Source: JALHUB01 sp050010555
Lineage (GTDB): Bacteria > Chloroflexota > Dehalococcoidia > DSTF01 > JALHUB01
DNA length: 25,734 bases
Direction of reading: 5' to 3'
Assembly (NCBI GenBank): GCA_050010555.1
Contig: JBEKKV010000031.1
Location: 1 to 25,734, forward strand
Under the pieces are notes generated by a model. That model saw only the letters and a program-made list of their open reading frames with translations. It was not told the DNA's origin and searched no databases. This document shows positions 1 to 7,250 of this stretch, piece by piece. Within the stretch, counting starts at the first letter, position 1; each line of letters begins with the position of its first letter. A program made the position numbers and the translations under genes.

Positions 1-52
1 TAGTCGGTCCCCAGAGCTGCCGGTCGCCCGAAGCGGCGACGACGCGGAGACA

Positions 53-850
53 GTGGCTCGCCGCTGCCTCGTCGAAGGCGGACGCCTGGCGATGGAGCGC
101 TTTCGCCAGCCCCAGTCGGTCACCGTGAAGGGCCGCGGCAACCTCGTCACCCAGGTCGACCTGGCGATCGAGACCCACATCGGGCGCACCCTCGCCGACG
201 AGTTCCCGGAGCACGCCCTTCTTTCCGAGGAGAGCAATCCCTCCGTCAGCGCTCGTCGCGGCTGGACCTGGGTCGTCGACCCCCTCGACGGCACCCGCAA
301 CTACGTCAGCGGCATCCCCTTCTTCTGCGTCAACGTCGCTCTCTGCTTCGGCGGCGAGCCGCTGGCCGCCTGGACCTTCGACCCCGTGCACGACGAGCTC
401 TTTCACGCGAAGAAAGGCCAGGGCGCCTGGCTCGGCGACCAGCCGCTGCGCGTATCGAAGAAAGACTCCGTGCAGTCGTCGGTCATCGGCATCGACATGG
501 GCTACGACGACGACCGCGCCGGTTTCATGCTCGACCTCCTGTGCGAGCTCTGGCCCGGCGTCCAGGCGATACGCATCCCCGGAAGCGCGGCGCTCGGACT
601 CGCCTACGCCGCCTGCGGTCGCTACGATCTGTTCGCGCACAACCTTCTCTATCCCTGGGACCTGGCGCCCGGCATCCTCCTCGTGCGGGAGGCCGGCGGC
701 GTCGTCACCGACCGCGACGGCGGTCCCATAAGCCTCTACAGCGAGGGCGCGATTGCCGGCGGGATGCTGGTGCACGAAGACTTCCTGCGCCTGGCTGCGG
801 GCAAGCCATGGCGCGATGTGCAATCCATGAAGAGGGAGGGCGGAAAATGA
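53..850 (+). CDS. Inositol monophosphatase family protein (5' end possibly outside window)
   Basis: Mg2+-dependent sugar/inositol phosphate phosphatase of the IMPase/FIG superfamily, soluble. All three metal-site motifs are visible: the SEES segment (E59/E60), the DPLDGT loop (D76, D79, preceded by WVV), and the PWDLAPG motif (W202, D203) near the C-terminus. About 265 residues is normal for the family. The GTG at 53 is only a minimal start: the frame stays open to base 2 and the family N-terminus usually has a few more helical residues before the GGRLAMERF segment, so the true start may lie left of the window. The stop overlaps the start of the next gene (ATGA at 847-850), which implies translational coupling. 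The exact substrate (inositol-1-phosphate, fructose-1,6-bisphosphate, histidinol phosphate or PAP) cannot be told from motifs alone. Confidence 0.9.
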   Translation: MARRCLVEGGRLAMERFRQPQSVTVKGRGNLVTQVDLAIETHIGRTLADEFPEHALLSEESNPSVSARRGWTWVVDPLDGTRNYVSGIPFFCVNVALCFGGEPLAAWTFDPVHDELFHAKKGQGAWLGDQPLRVSKKDSVQSSVIGIDMGYDDDRAGFMLDLLCELWPGVQAIRIPGSAALGLAYAACGRYDLFAHNLLYPWDLAPGILLVREAGGVVTDRDGGPISLYSEGAIAGGMLVHEDFLRLAAGKPWRDVQSMKREGGK

Positions 851-1611
851 CTGACAATCTACCACCGCTGGGGAAAAGCTCCCGGCTTGGTCGCTACAAA
901 TGGTTCGGCGCCTTCATCGTCATTGTCGCGATTGCGGTCGGCGCGGCCTTCCTCGGTATGTCGCTGAAGGGCGGCGGCGGAAGCAGCGGCGGCGACAATG
1001 CCGGCAACAACGGCACGCCGCAGGCCGGGTCGACCGGCACGCCCGCCGATACGGTGTCCGCCGAACAGGCGCTCGCCGACTACATCAAGACGACGCTCAA
1101 CCAGGACTACGCCGGCGACTGCTCGACGGCGATAGTGCCGGCGGGCAGCGGCATGTGCTCGGCGGCTCGCGGCGACCGAGGCGACCAGAAGGCGTTCCTC
1201 ATCGGGCCCAGCTCCTACCAGTTCACCACCTGGGTCTTCCTGAAGAAGACCGGCACCGCCTGGGCCGTCGAGAGCACGCTGCCCGTTAACCCGGAGACCG
1301 TTAACGCGCCGGGAGCGCCCTGGCCGCTTGTGAAGGGCGCCACGGTCGTCGTCGGCGGCACGGGGACGTGCCTGAACGTGCGAGTCTCGCCGAGCATAAC
1401 CGCCGCCGCCGTGGATTGCATCGCTGACGGGACAACGATAGTGCTGCAGGATGGTCCGGTGACCGCCGACGGCTACGACTGGTGGCGACCGCAGGACCGC
1501 AGCGGCTGGGTCGTCGGCGACTACCTGCGCTACCCGGACGCTTCGACAACGCCGTCGCCTGGAGGTGCAGCTACGCCCGCGCCGACGGCTACCTCAACGC
1601 CTACCGGCTAA
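847..1611 (+). CDS. Membrane-anchored protein with C-terminal bacterial SH3 domain
   Basis: 254 residues. A short cytoplasmic head is followed by one membrane segment (about 20-39), a Gly/Ser/Asn-rich linker (41-66), an unrecognised globular part (about 70-155) and an SH3b-like domain (about 162-229) with the usual GTCLNVRVSPS opening and GWVVGDYLR close. The tail is Ser/Thr/Pro-rich. Two close cysteine pairs (C92/C104, C175/C191) fit disulfides outside the membrane. SH3b domains commonly bind peptidoglycan or other wall polymers, so an envelope role is inferred. The ATG at 847 overlaps the upstream stop and has a GGGAGGG ribosome-binding site at 834-840. The same frame is open upstream to 541, but that part is an antisense-free shadow of the phosphatase gene. 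Function beyond wall association is unknown. Confidence 0.85.
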   Translation: MTDNLPPLGKSSRLGRYKWFGAFIVIVAIAVGAAFLGMSLKGGGGSSGGDNAGNNGTPQAGSTGTPADTVSAEQALADYIKTTLNQDYAGDCSTAIVPAGSGMCSAARGDRGDQKAFLIGPSSYQFTTWVFLKKTGTAWAVESTLPVNPETVNAPGAPWPLVKGATVVVGGTGTCLNVRVSPSITAAAVDCIADGTTIVLQDGPVTADGYDWWRPQDRSGWVVGDYLRYPDASTTPSPGGAATPAPTATSTPTG

Positions 1612-1614
1612 CGG

Positions 1615-2004
1615 ATGACGCGTCACCAGCTTCTGGCCCGGTTCGTAGTCGTGTCCGCGGCTGAGCCGAGCCGTTGGGCGCATCACGAGGCGATGATCCG
1701 GTTCGGCCTTGCCGCCCTTATCGCGCTCGGTGGCGCGGCCTTATACATGATCCTACTGTACAGGGCGTCGGTAACGAGAAACCGCAGTACTGCCATCGGT
1801 CTACTAATGGGTACGCTGATGTGGATGGCGTACACCTATCCGGCTTTCGATGCGCGTAATATCACCATTGGCGTAATCATGGCCGTCGCGGCCGCTTATG
1901 GTGCTCGCTGGGCGACGCCTTTCGCAGCGTGGGGGCGGAACCTATCGACGCAGATGAGGGAACTGCAGAAAACTCGGAAGGAAAAGGAAAGGCGCGAATC
2001 CTAG
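1615..2004 (+). CDS. Small hypothetical membrane protein
   Basis: 129 residues, not recognised. Three hydrophobic segments are visible (about 28-48, 59-77 and 83-95), then a basic, charged C-terminal helix rich in Lys, Arg and Glu (about 105-129) that should lie in the cytoplasm. It starts 3 bases after the SH3b gene stop and runs the same way, so it may be cotranscribed. The start is uncertain: ATG 1615 has no clear ribosome-binding site, while an internal ATG at 1693 begins just before the first membrane segment and would give 103 residues. Its base composition looks less GC-rich than its neighbours, which could mean a recently acquired or weakly constrained gene. No enzymatic motif seen. 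Confidence 0.55.
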   Translation: MTRHQLLARFVVVSAAEPSRWAHHEAMIRFGLAALIALGGAALYMILLYRASVTRNRSTAIGLLMGTLMWMAYTYPAFDARNITIGVIMAVAAAYGARWATPFAAWGRNLSTQMRELQKTRKEKERRES

Positions 2005-2027
2005 GACGTCTGTCTGGAGCGAGGGGA

Positions 2028-2285
2028 TCAGTGCGCCGCGTCCAGGATCCAACTCAGCGCGTAGGCCGGTGCCGAGGCGACGAGCCCGACGACAATGGCC
2101 ACAAAAAGGCTTGGGAACATATTAGTCGTAACACGCCGCGCAGGAACTCGATTAGTCTTAGGTCGCCCGAGGTCCAAGCGCACGCCGCGCATAAGCCTCC
2201 AACTCCAGACAAAACCGGAGACGAAAAGCCCAACGTACAGGACAAATACACCGAAGCCGACGAGATGCCAAGCCACAGCCGTCAC
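2028..2285 (-). CDS. Small hypothetical two-helix membrane protein
   Basis: 85 residues, not recognised. Two hydrophobic helices (about 5-30 and 57-80) flank a basic loop rich in Arg, which predicts a hairpin with the loop in the cytoplasm. The regular hydrophobic pattern and positive loop are what argue for a real gene; there is no homology I can name. It converges on the 129-aa membrane protein, stop to stop with a 23-base gap. Start codon ATG at 2283-2285; I see no strong ribosome-binding site. It could be a chance open frame. Confidence 0.4.
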   Translation of the reverse strand: MTAVAWHLVGFGVFVLYVGLFVSGFVWSWRLMRGVRLDLGRPKTNRVPARRVTTNMFPSLFVAIVVGLVASAPAYALSWILDAAH

Positions 2286-2362
2286 CTTAGCGCCCGCGGT
2301 GGTCTACGTCCAGCCGCCGAGGGCCTTCTGTAGCGTCGGGCCTCGGTACCCCACTAGCTAGG

Positions 2363-2380
2363 CGAGGAGACGTCTTCTCG
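2363..2380. repeat. 18-bp near-perfect palindrome
   Basis: CGAGGAGACGTCTTCTCG reads the same on both strands apart from one mismatched pair, centred on AGACGTCT. It has no loop and no following T-run, so it is not a terminator. The symmetry suits a dimeric DNA-binding protein, but no regulator is encoded nearby. Confidence 0.45.
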
Positions 2381-2413
2381 AAGCGCTCTCAGCTTTGGGG
2401 TGTCACTAGCCCC

Positions 2414-2442
2414 TTACAACTCCTCCTCCGCTCTGCTATCCT
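2414..2442 (+). promoter_or_regulatory. Orphan promoter-like element
   Basis: TTACAA at 2414-2419, a 17-base spacer, then TATCCT at 2437-2442 preceded by TGC. The extended -10 form matches the other promoters in this window, though the -35 is poor. No convincing gene follows on the plus strand, so it may be a remnant, a driver of an unannotated RNA, or chance. Confidence 0.25.
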
Positions 2443-2593
2443 CACCTCCGACAACTCCCGAAAGGCCTCCGACGCCATGCGCTCCGACCGCTCGACTCCT
2501 GTTTCCGCCACGCCCCGGCAACTGCACATTTTGCGCCACTTTCGCAGATTCAGATGGACAACATCTAGGTTCAGAAAGACAACGCGAAAAATA

Positions 2594-2605
2594 ATTGAAT
2601 TCAAT
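2594..2605. repeat. AT-rich 12-bp perfect palindrome
   Basis: ATTGAATTCAAT, inside an AT-rich patch (about 2585-2610) that stands out in this GC-rich DNA. On the minus strand it is followed by a T-rich run, downstream of the aminotransferase stop; the stem is too short and weak to call a terminator. Confidence 0.3.
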
Positions 2606-2652
2606 GGGTCAATCAAGGCGAACTCGGGGGATCGACGGGTCGGGGGTACGCC

Positions 2653-3849
2653 CTACCGGCGGCGGTGGTCCACGAAGCGCCGGATGCGCACCAGCGCCTG
2701 CTCGATGAGCTCGTACGACTGCGCGTAGCATGCCCGCACGTGCCCGGCGCCGCAATCGCCGAACGCCGAGCCCGGCACCACGGCCACCTTCTCCTCCATC
2801 AGCAGCTCCTCCGCGAACGACTCGTCGGACAGCCCCGTGACGCCCACCGACGGGAACGCGTAGAACGCGCCCCGCGGCTCGAAGCACTTCATGCCGATGT
2901 CGTTGAAGCCGTCGACGATCAGGCGCCGTCGCCGGTCGTACTCCGCGACCATACCGCGCACGTCCTCCTCGCCCGCGACCAGCGCCTCCAGCGCCGCGTA
3001 CTGGGCAATCGTCGGCGCGGACATCATCACGTACTGGTGCGCCTTCATGATCCCTTCGACGATGTCGCCCCTGGCCGCCAGGAAGCCGATGCGCCAGCCG
3101 GTCATGGCGTACGCCTTCGAGAAGCCGCCGAGCAGCACGGTCCGGTCGCGCATCCCCGGCAGCGAGGCGACGCAGGTGTGCTTGTGGCCGCCGTAGACCA
3201 GCCGGTCGTAGATCTCGTCCGAGACGACGAAGAGGTTGTGCTTGCGCGCCAGGTCGGCAATCGGAAGCATGTCCTCGCGGTCCATCACGGCGCCCGTCGG
3301 GTTGGCCGGATAGCCGAGCATTATCGCCTTGGTGCGCGGCGTTATCCGCTCTTCCAGGTCGGCGGCGAGGAGCTTGAAGTCGTTGGCCTGGGTCGTCGGC
3401 ACCGGCACGAAGACGCCGTCCGCCAGCGCCACAGTGGCCGGGTAGGCGACGTAGTGCGGGTCCGGGCAGAGCACCTCGTCGCCGATATCGAGCAGCGCTT
3501 CCATGACGATCGCCTGTCCCTCGCTGACGCCGCTGGTGACGATGATCTCCGTCGCCGGCTCGTAGTAGACGCCGTATAGCCGCTCCAGGTTGCGCGAAAT
3601 CGCCTGCCGCAGCTCGATGATGCCGTAGTTCGACGTGTAGTAAGTGTGCCCTTCGTCCAGCGACTTGATGGCGGCGTTGCGAATGACCGCCGGCGTCACG
3701 AAGTCCGGCTGCCCGACTCCCAGAGAGATGACGTTCTCCATGCTCTCCAGGATGTCGAAGAAGCGCCGGATGCCGGAGCTCGACATCGACTGTATGCGCT
3801 GCGAGATGTTGCCTCTTCGGGTCACGTTCTGTTGTTGGCCGTCGCTCAT
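2653..3849 (-). CDS. Class I/II PLP-dependent aminotransferase
   Basis: 398 residues, full length for fold type I aminotransferases of the aspartate aminotransferase group. Visible landmarks: SLGVGQPDF near the N-terminus (42-50), YPANPTG (N183), SDEIYDRLVY (D211 for the pyridine nitrogen, Y214), the PLP lysine K245 in GGFSKAYAMTGWRIGF, and the carboxylate-binding R372 in HVRACYA. It swaps an amino group between an amino acid and a 2-oxo acid in the cytosol; the sequence resembles the PatA/AspC-like subgroup often named aromatic or 'aminotransferase A', but substrate is not fixed by these motifs. Its ATG overlaps the stop of the upstream 73-aa gene (ATGA), and AAGGA abuts the start, so it is probably translated by coupling. 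Last gene of the gatC-gatA block. Confidence 0.93.
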   Translation of the reverse strand: MSDGQQQNVTRRGNISQRIQSMSSSGIRRFFDILESMENVISLGVGQPDFVTPAVIRNAAIKSLDEGHTYYTSNYGIIELRQAISRNLERLYGVYYEPATEIIVTSGVSEGQAIVMEALLDIGDEVLCPDPHYVAYPATVALADGVFVPVPTTQANDFKLLAADLEERITPRTKAIMLGYPANPTGAVMDREDMLPIADLARKHNLFVVSDEIYDRLVYGGHKHTCVASLPGMRDRTVLLGGFSKAYAMTGWRIGFLAARGDIVEGIMKAHQYVMMSAPTIAQYAALEALVAGEEDVRGMVAEYDRRRRLIVDGFNDIGMKCFEPRGAFYAFPSVGVTGLSDESFAEELLMEEKVAVVPGSAFGDCGAGHVRACYAQSYELIEQALVRIRRFVDHRRR

Positions 3850-4067
3850 TCCTTATTCACTCCCAACCAGGCGTCTCGTTGCGGGTAATAGTACAGGATC
3901 AGCCGCTCTTTGTCTTCCAGGGTCACGTCGAAGACCAGGCGCTGTTCCTCTCGATGTTGACGGTTGATTCGGGCCACCGCCAGGCGCCGGCCTTCGCGCT
4001 CCACCCACTGCGGCCGCTCAGCGTAGCTTCCGCCGGAATAACAGCCGACGTTCAGCGGTAGATCCAT
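3846..4067 (-). CDS. Small conserved-looking hypothetical protein (73 aa)
   Basis: 73 residues, not recognised. The protein is soluble, with no membrane segment. It alternates charged and hydrophobic residues in a way that suggests a small beta-rich fold; a Tyr-rich strand near the end (LILYYYPQRDAWLGV) is distinctive. A single cysteine sits near the N-terminus (CYSGGSY). It sits 4 bases after the C_GCAxxG gene stop and its own stop overlaps the aminotransferase start, so it is certainly placed like a working operon member. The ribosome-binding site is weak (TAGG before ATG 4067), again suggesting coupling. Function unknown. Confidence 0.7.
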   Translation of the reverse strand: MDLPLNVGCYSGGSYAERPQWVEREGRRLAVARINRQHREEQRLVFDVTLEDKERLILYYYPQRDAWLGVNKE

Positions 4068-4071
4068 CGAC

Positions 4072-4503
4072 CTACGCTCGGAGCAACTCCAGCGTCTTGT
4101 CGTAGGCGACGCCGACGGCGCGCAGACACACCGTTGTCCGTAACTCTGAGCTGCGAAACGTGTGCAGCCCTTCGGGTGTACTGATGTCCATCCCCAACAG
4201 GTCGCGACAGTGCAGCGCCCCCATCTCTTCCCGAAAGTCGCGCATCAGCCGCCCTCCGAGCGCATGCGCCTTCAGTTCCGGCTGATCGAGGTCGTTTCGC
4301 CCGTGCCTTAGGCCGATAGCCATCAGCGACCCGACCACGGCGCCGCAGACTTCGCCATTACGGGCCATGCCGCCCGCGAACACCGTCGCGATGCGCGGGA
4401 CGAACTCGCTTTCGATTCCCATCTCCTTGCACACGGCCAGCAGCACGGCCTCCGAACAGTGGTAGCCGCGGGCCATTAGTTCTTGCGCCGGATTCAGTTC
4501 CAT
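4072..4503 (-). CDS. C_GCAxxG_C_C family redox-type protein
   Basis: 143 residues from ATG 4503, chosen because it has an excellent ribosome-binding site (AAGGAGGA) 6 or so bases upstream; a longer frame from 4533 lacks one. The cysteine layout matches the C_GCAxxG_C_C family: HCSEAVLLAVC near the start, then GGMARNGEVCGAVVGSLMAIGL, then LHCRDLLG and VCLRAV. The family is small, helical and predicted redox-active or metal-binding; its reaction is not established. Here the central motif reads VCGAVVG, so the usual GCAxxG is slightly varied. It lies 63 bases after gatA on the same strand and is probably cotranscribed with it, although a functional link to tRNA amidation is not implied. Confidence 0.8.
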   Translation of the reverse strand: MELNPAQELMARGYHCSEAVLLAVCKEMGIESEFVPRIATVFAGGMARNGEVCGAVVGSLMAIGLRHGRNDLDQPELKAHALGGRLMRDFREEMGALHCRDLLGMDISTPEGLHTFRSSELRTTVCLRAVGVAYDKTLELLRA

Positions 4504-4566
4504 CGAAGTCCTCCTTAGAAACGACGAATGCAACGCAACGACGATGCCTCTCGCGGGAAATCGGAT

Positions 4567-6024
4567 TTAGAGCGGAGGACGGGCGTCGTGCCAGGTCGTG
4601 GCGCGCTCGTAAGCGTAGGCTACACGGAACAGCGAAGCCTCGTCAAACGGCTTCGCGAGCACCTGCAGGCCCACGGGAAGCCCCTCGGAGAAGCCCGCCG
4701 GCACCGACATCCCCGGTATGCCGGCGATGTTGATGGGCAGCGTGAAGATGTCGCTGAGGTACATGGCGTACGGGTCGTCGACCTTTTCGCCGATGCGGAA
4801 GGCGGGCGTCGGCGAGACGGGCGTGACCAGCGCGTCGTACTTCTCGAACGCGGCGTCGAACTCCCGGCGGATAAGCGTGCGCACCTTCTGCGCCTTCAAG
4901 TAATAGGCATCGTAGTAGCCGGCGGACAGGGCGAAGGTGCCGAGCATGATGCGCCGCTTCACCTCGTCGCCGAAGCCGTGCTGACGCGTCTTCTCCATGT
5001 TGTCCCACATGCCCTCGCCTTCCTGGTAGGAGTAGCCGTACTTGACGCCGTCGTAGCGAGCCAGGTTCGCCATCGCTTCACTGGGCGCGATGATGTAGTA
5101 GACTGCGAGCGCGTACGGCGTCGTCGGCAGCGAGACGTCCCGGTCCACGCTCGCGCCGAGCGATTCCATGACGCGCACAGCTTCCTCAATGACCTGCCGC
5201 ACCGAGGCATCCATTGCCTCCGGCAGGTACTCCCGCGGCACGCCGATGCGCATTCCCTTCAGGTCAGGCTGCAGAGATCGGCTGAAGTCGGGCATCTCCA
5301 GGTTGGCCGAAGTCGAATCGCAGGTGTCGTAGCCGCCGACGCTGCTGAGGACGAGGGCTGCGTCCTCGACGTCGCGCGTCAACGGCCCGATTTGGTCGAG
5401 CGAGGACGCGAAGGCGACGAGACCATAGCGGCTCACGCGGCCGTACGTCGGCTTCAGACCGACAACGCCGCACAGCGCCGCCGGCTGCCGGATGCTGCCG
5501 CCCGTGTCGGAGCCGAGGGCGACGATGCACTCGCCCGCCGCTGTCGCCGCCGCTGAGCCGCCGGACGAGCCGCCCGGCACACGCTCGAGGTTCCACGGAT
5601 TGCGCGTCGGGAAGAAAGCGGAGTTCTCCGTCGAAGAGCCCATCGCGAACTCGTCCATGTTCGCTTTGCCGACGATGACGGCGCCGGCGTCGAGTAGGCG
5701 GCGCGCGACGAACGCGTCGTACGGCGGGACGAAGTTCTCCAGCATCCGTGAGCCGCAGGTGGTGCGAATGCCCTTCGTGCAAATGACGTCCTTGACGCAG
5801 ACGGGGATGCCGGTGAGCGGCGCCGCGTCGCCTCGGGCGAGGCGCGCGTCGGCGGCAACCGCCTGCTGGAGCGCGAGTTCATCGGTGACGCTGACGTACG
5901 CCTTCACCCGCCCGTCAACGGCACGGATTCGCGCCAGCACCGCCTCGGTGAGCTGCCGCGACGTAATGTTGCCGGCGCGGAGAAGGCGCGCAGCCTCGTG
6001 AGCGGTCAGATAGTGGAAGTCCAG
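4567..6024 (-). CDS. gatA: Asp/Glu-tRNA amidotransferase subunit A, CTG start
   Basis: Amidase subunit of the GatCAB complex, which releases ammonia from glutamine to convert Glu-tRNA(Gln) or Asp-tRNA(Asn) to the amide. The Ser-cisSer-Lys triad is intact: K78 in PVCVKDVICTKG, S153 in PGGSSGGSAA and S177 in GSDTGGSIRQPAALCG, matching the spacing in known GatA. Start choice: an in-frame GTG at 5940 would cut off the conserved N-terminus. Reading upstream gives DFHYLTAHEAARLLRAG, the usual GatA opening, but there is no ATG, GTG or TTG in frame before the gatC stop. A CTG at 6022-6024 follows GGGAGG with a 6-base gap and gives 485 residues, the family length. It follows gatC by 39 bases. GatB is not in the window. 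Confidence 0.95.
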   Translation of the reverse strand: MDFHYLTAHEAARLLRAGNITSRQLTEAVLARIRAVDGRVKAYVSVTDELALQQAVAADARLARGDAAPLTGIPVCVKDVICTKGIRTTCGSRMLENFVPPYDAFVARRLLDAGAVIVGKANMDEFAMGSSTENSAFFPTRNPWNLERVPGGSSGGSAAATAAGECIVALGSDTGGSIRQPAALCGVVGLKPTYGRVSRYGLVAFASSLDQIGPLTRDVEDAALVLSSVGGYDTCDSTSANLEMPDFSRSLQPDLKGMRIGVPREYLPEAMDASVRQVIEEAVRVMESLGASVDRDVSLPTTPYALAVYYIIAPSEAMANLARYDGVKYGYSYQEGEGMWDNMEKTRQHGFGDEVKRRIMLGTFALSAGYYDAYYLKAQKVRTLIRREFDAAFEKYDALVTPVSPTPAFRIGEKVDDPYAMYLSDIFTLPINIAGIPGMSVPAGFSEGLPVGLQVLAKPFDEASLFRVAYAYERATTWHDARPPL

Positions 6025-6063
6025 GATATCCCTCCCGTCGGTTCGTGTGACGCGCGGAATCCG

Positions 6064-6351
6064 TTATTCCAGAACGGCACGGACGCGGAAGCAGTCGTCG
6101 TCCCGGGCAGGCGCGTTGGCCAGGATCTCCTCCGGCGCAAGCGACGGACGCGGCTCGTCCTGGCTCAAGACGTTCTCCAGCGGCAGCGTGTGCGCGGTCG
6201 GCGGTACGCCCTGCGTATCGAGCTGATTCAACACGTCGAAGTGGTCGAGGATAACGGAAAGCTGCTCCTCGAACTTGACCTTGTCCTCTTCGCTCAGCCC
6301 CAGTCGCGCCAGCTTGGCTAGGTGCTCGACTTCCGCTCTGCTCAGTCCCAA
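6064..6351 (-). CDS. gatC: Asp/Glu-tRNA amidotransferase subunit C, TTG start
   Basis: Small subunit that stabilises GatA and bridges it to GatB. The family core is plain: LSRAEVEHLAKLARLGLSEE at the N-terminus, then EEQLSVILDHFDVLNQLDT and the C-terminal RDDDCFRVRAVLE with its Val-Pro-rich middle. TTG at 6349-6351 gives 95 residues, the usual length, and has GGAGGA at 6357-6362. A frame reaching 6480 exists, but its extra N-terminus is foreign to the family and the likely -10 box (6377-6382) lies inside it, so those codons would not be transcribed. First gene of the minus-strand block gatC-gatA-redox protein-73aa-aminotransferase. Confidence 0.95.
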   Translation of the reverse strand: MGLSRAEVEHLAKLARLGLSEEDKVKFEEQLSVILDHFDVLNQLDTQGVPPTAHTLPLENVLSQDEPRPSLAPEEILANAPARDDDCFRVRAVLE

Positions 6352-6376
6352 CGTATTCCTCCGGCGTCGATTCTCG

Positions 6377-6385
6377 ATTATAGCA
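6377..6385 (-). promoter_or_regulatory. gatC promoter, extended -10
   Basis: On the minus strand this reads TGCTATAAT: a perfect TATAAT (6377-6382) with a TGC extension. The -35 region 17 bases upstream (TTCGCC) is poor, as expected when the extended -10 carries the binding. It predicts transcription from about 6370, leaving a short leader before the TTG start of gatC. Confidence 0.65.
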
Positions 6386-6439
6386 TCGCCCGCCGCCGCG
6401 GCGAAAGCGACAAGAACGCCTCTGGTAGGATGCTTTCGT

Positions 6440-6468
6440 TTGAACGTGGAATTGGCCTGTGCTACCAT
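6440..6468 (+). promoter_or_regulatory. Promoter of the methyltransferase-PBP-kimA operon
   Basis: TTGAAC (6440-6445), 17-base spacer, TACCAT (6463-6468) preceded by TGC. It points away from the gatC promoter within the same 140-base divergent gap and predicts a start about 6475, some 17 bases before the methyltransferase ATG. Confidence 0.55.
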
Positions 6469-6491
6469 CGAATCTGGCATAGGGGGCGGAG

Positions 6492-7250
6492 ATGGAGAAA
6501 GCTCCCGAGAGGGCGGCAGCTCTGGGGCGGCCCAGCTACGTCTGGCGCTCCGGGCAAGAGCGTCGCCTGGCTCTCATCCGGCGGCAGGCGTCGCTGGAAG
6601 GAGCGCGGATCCTCGACGTGGGCTGTGGAGTCGGCGCGTACGTGCGGCGGATGGGCGACCTTTCTGACCGAGTGTATGGCGTGGACGTCGACGAGCAGCG
6701 GGTCAGGCGCGGCTCCGCTTCAGTCCCCAACCTCATGATCGCTGCTGGCGAGCTTCTTCCCTTTCGCGACAACACCTTCGATGTCGTCCTGCTGAATGAG
6801 GTCATCGAGCACGTCCGCGACGATGCTGCGACGCTCCGAGAGGCCTGCCGCGTGACCGCGACGGGCGGGAAAGTGGTCGTCTTCGCGCCGAACCGCCTCT
6901 ACCCCTTCGAGACGCACGGCGTCTACCTTGGCAAGCGTTACATTTTCGGCAACATACCCCTCGTTCACTACCTGCCCGGCCCGCTGCGACGTCGCCTGGC
7001 GCCGCACGTTCGCGCCTACCGGCGAAGCGACCTCCAGCGGCTGACCTGCGGCCTCGACGCCGACTGGACCTGGCACAGCGTAATCTATCCGGGATTTGAC
7101 AACATAGCCGCGCGTAGTAAGCTTCTTGCGGGAGCTTTGCGACGGGTCCTCTATGCCTTGGAGTCGACTCCTCTCCAGGCGCTGGGGCTGTCGCACTTCC
7201 TGGTGTTAGAGAAGCGGGCTCCTTTAGCGGAGGTGGCGCAGGATGGCTAG
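6492..7250 (+). CDS. Class I SAM-dependent methyltransferase
   Basis: 252 residues. The SAM-binding fold is clear: motif I ILDVGCGVGAYVRRM (D42, G44, G46), the acidic residue after strand 2 in VYGVDVDEQRV, then FDVVLLNEVIEHVRDD (motif for strand 4) and a post-motif VTATGGKVVVFAPNRLYP. This is the Methyltransf_11/25 type that often acts on small molecules, lipids or quinone precursors; the acceptor cannot be read from sequence. ATG 6492 follows AGGGGGCGGAG. Its last 8 bases overlap the start of the penicillin-binding protein, so the two are cotranslated, which hints at an envelope-linked substrate (lipid or sugar carrier), but that is inference. Confidence 0.88.
   Translation: MEKAPERAAALGRPSYVWRSGQERRLALIRRQASLEGARILDVGCGVGAYVRRMGDLSDRVYGVDVDEQRVRRGSASVPNLMIAAGELLPFRDNTFDVVLLNEVIEHVRDDAATLREACRVTATGGKVVVFAPNRLYPFETHGVYLGKRYIFGNIPLVHYLPGPLRRRLAPHVRAYRRSDLQRLTCGLDADWTWHSVIYPGFDNIAARSKLLAGALRRVLYALESTPLQALGLSHFLVLEKRAPLAEVAQDG

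Larger units (their letters stand above)
2286..2652. other. Gene-less stretch with palindrome and promoter-like site
   Basis: No reading frame here looks like a protein I trust: the short frames on both strands are low-complexity or basic and lack consistent start signals. The stretch holds an 18-base near-palindrome (2363-2380), a promoter-like element on the plus strand (2414-2442) and an AT-rich patch with a 12-base perfect palindrome (2594-2605). No tRNA or other structured RNA was recognised. It lies downstream of the aminotransferase stop and upstream of the 85-aa membrane gene start, so the minus-strand promoter for the latter should also lie here. Confidence 0.5.

Noticed and set aside
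2389..2616. 75-codon minus-strand frame in the gene-less stretch.
   Set aside because: No ribosome-binding site, no recognisable motif, composition like random non-coding sequence.
2477..2728. An 83-codon frame with TPRQLHILRHFRRF, faintly like a LexA N-terminal helix-turn-helix.
   Set aside because: The likeness stops after about 14 residues, the rest is basic and overlaps the aminotransferase end in antisense; no cleavage or peptidase part.
4528..5556. 342-codon plus-strand frame over gatA.
   Set aside because: Antisense shadow of gatA, with Arg/His/Asp bias and no start signal.
6352..6480. Longer N-terminus for GatC from an upstream start.
   Set aside because: Family length and the -10 box within this part both favour the TTG at 6351.
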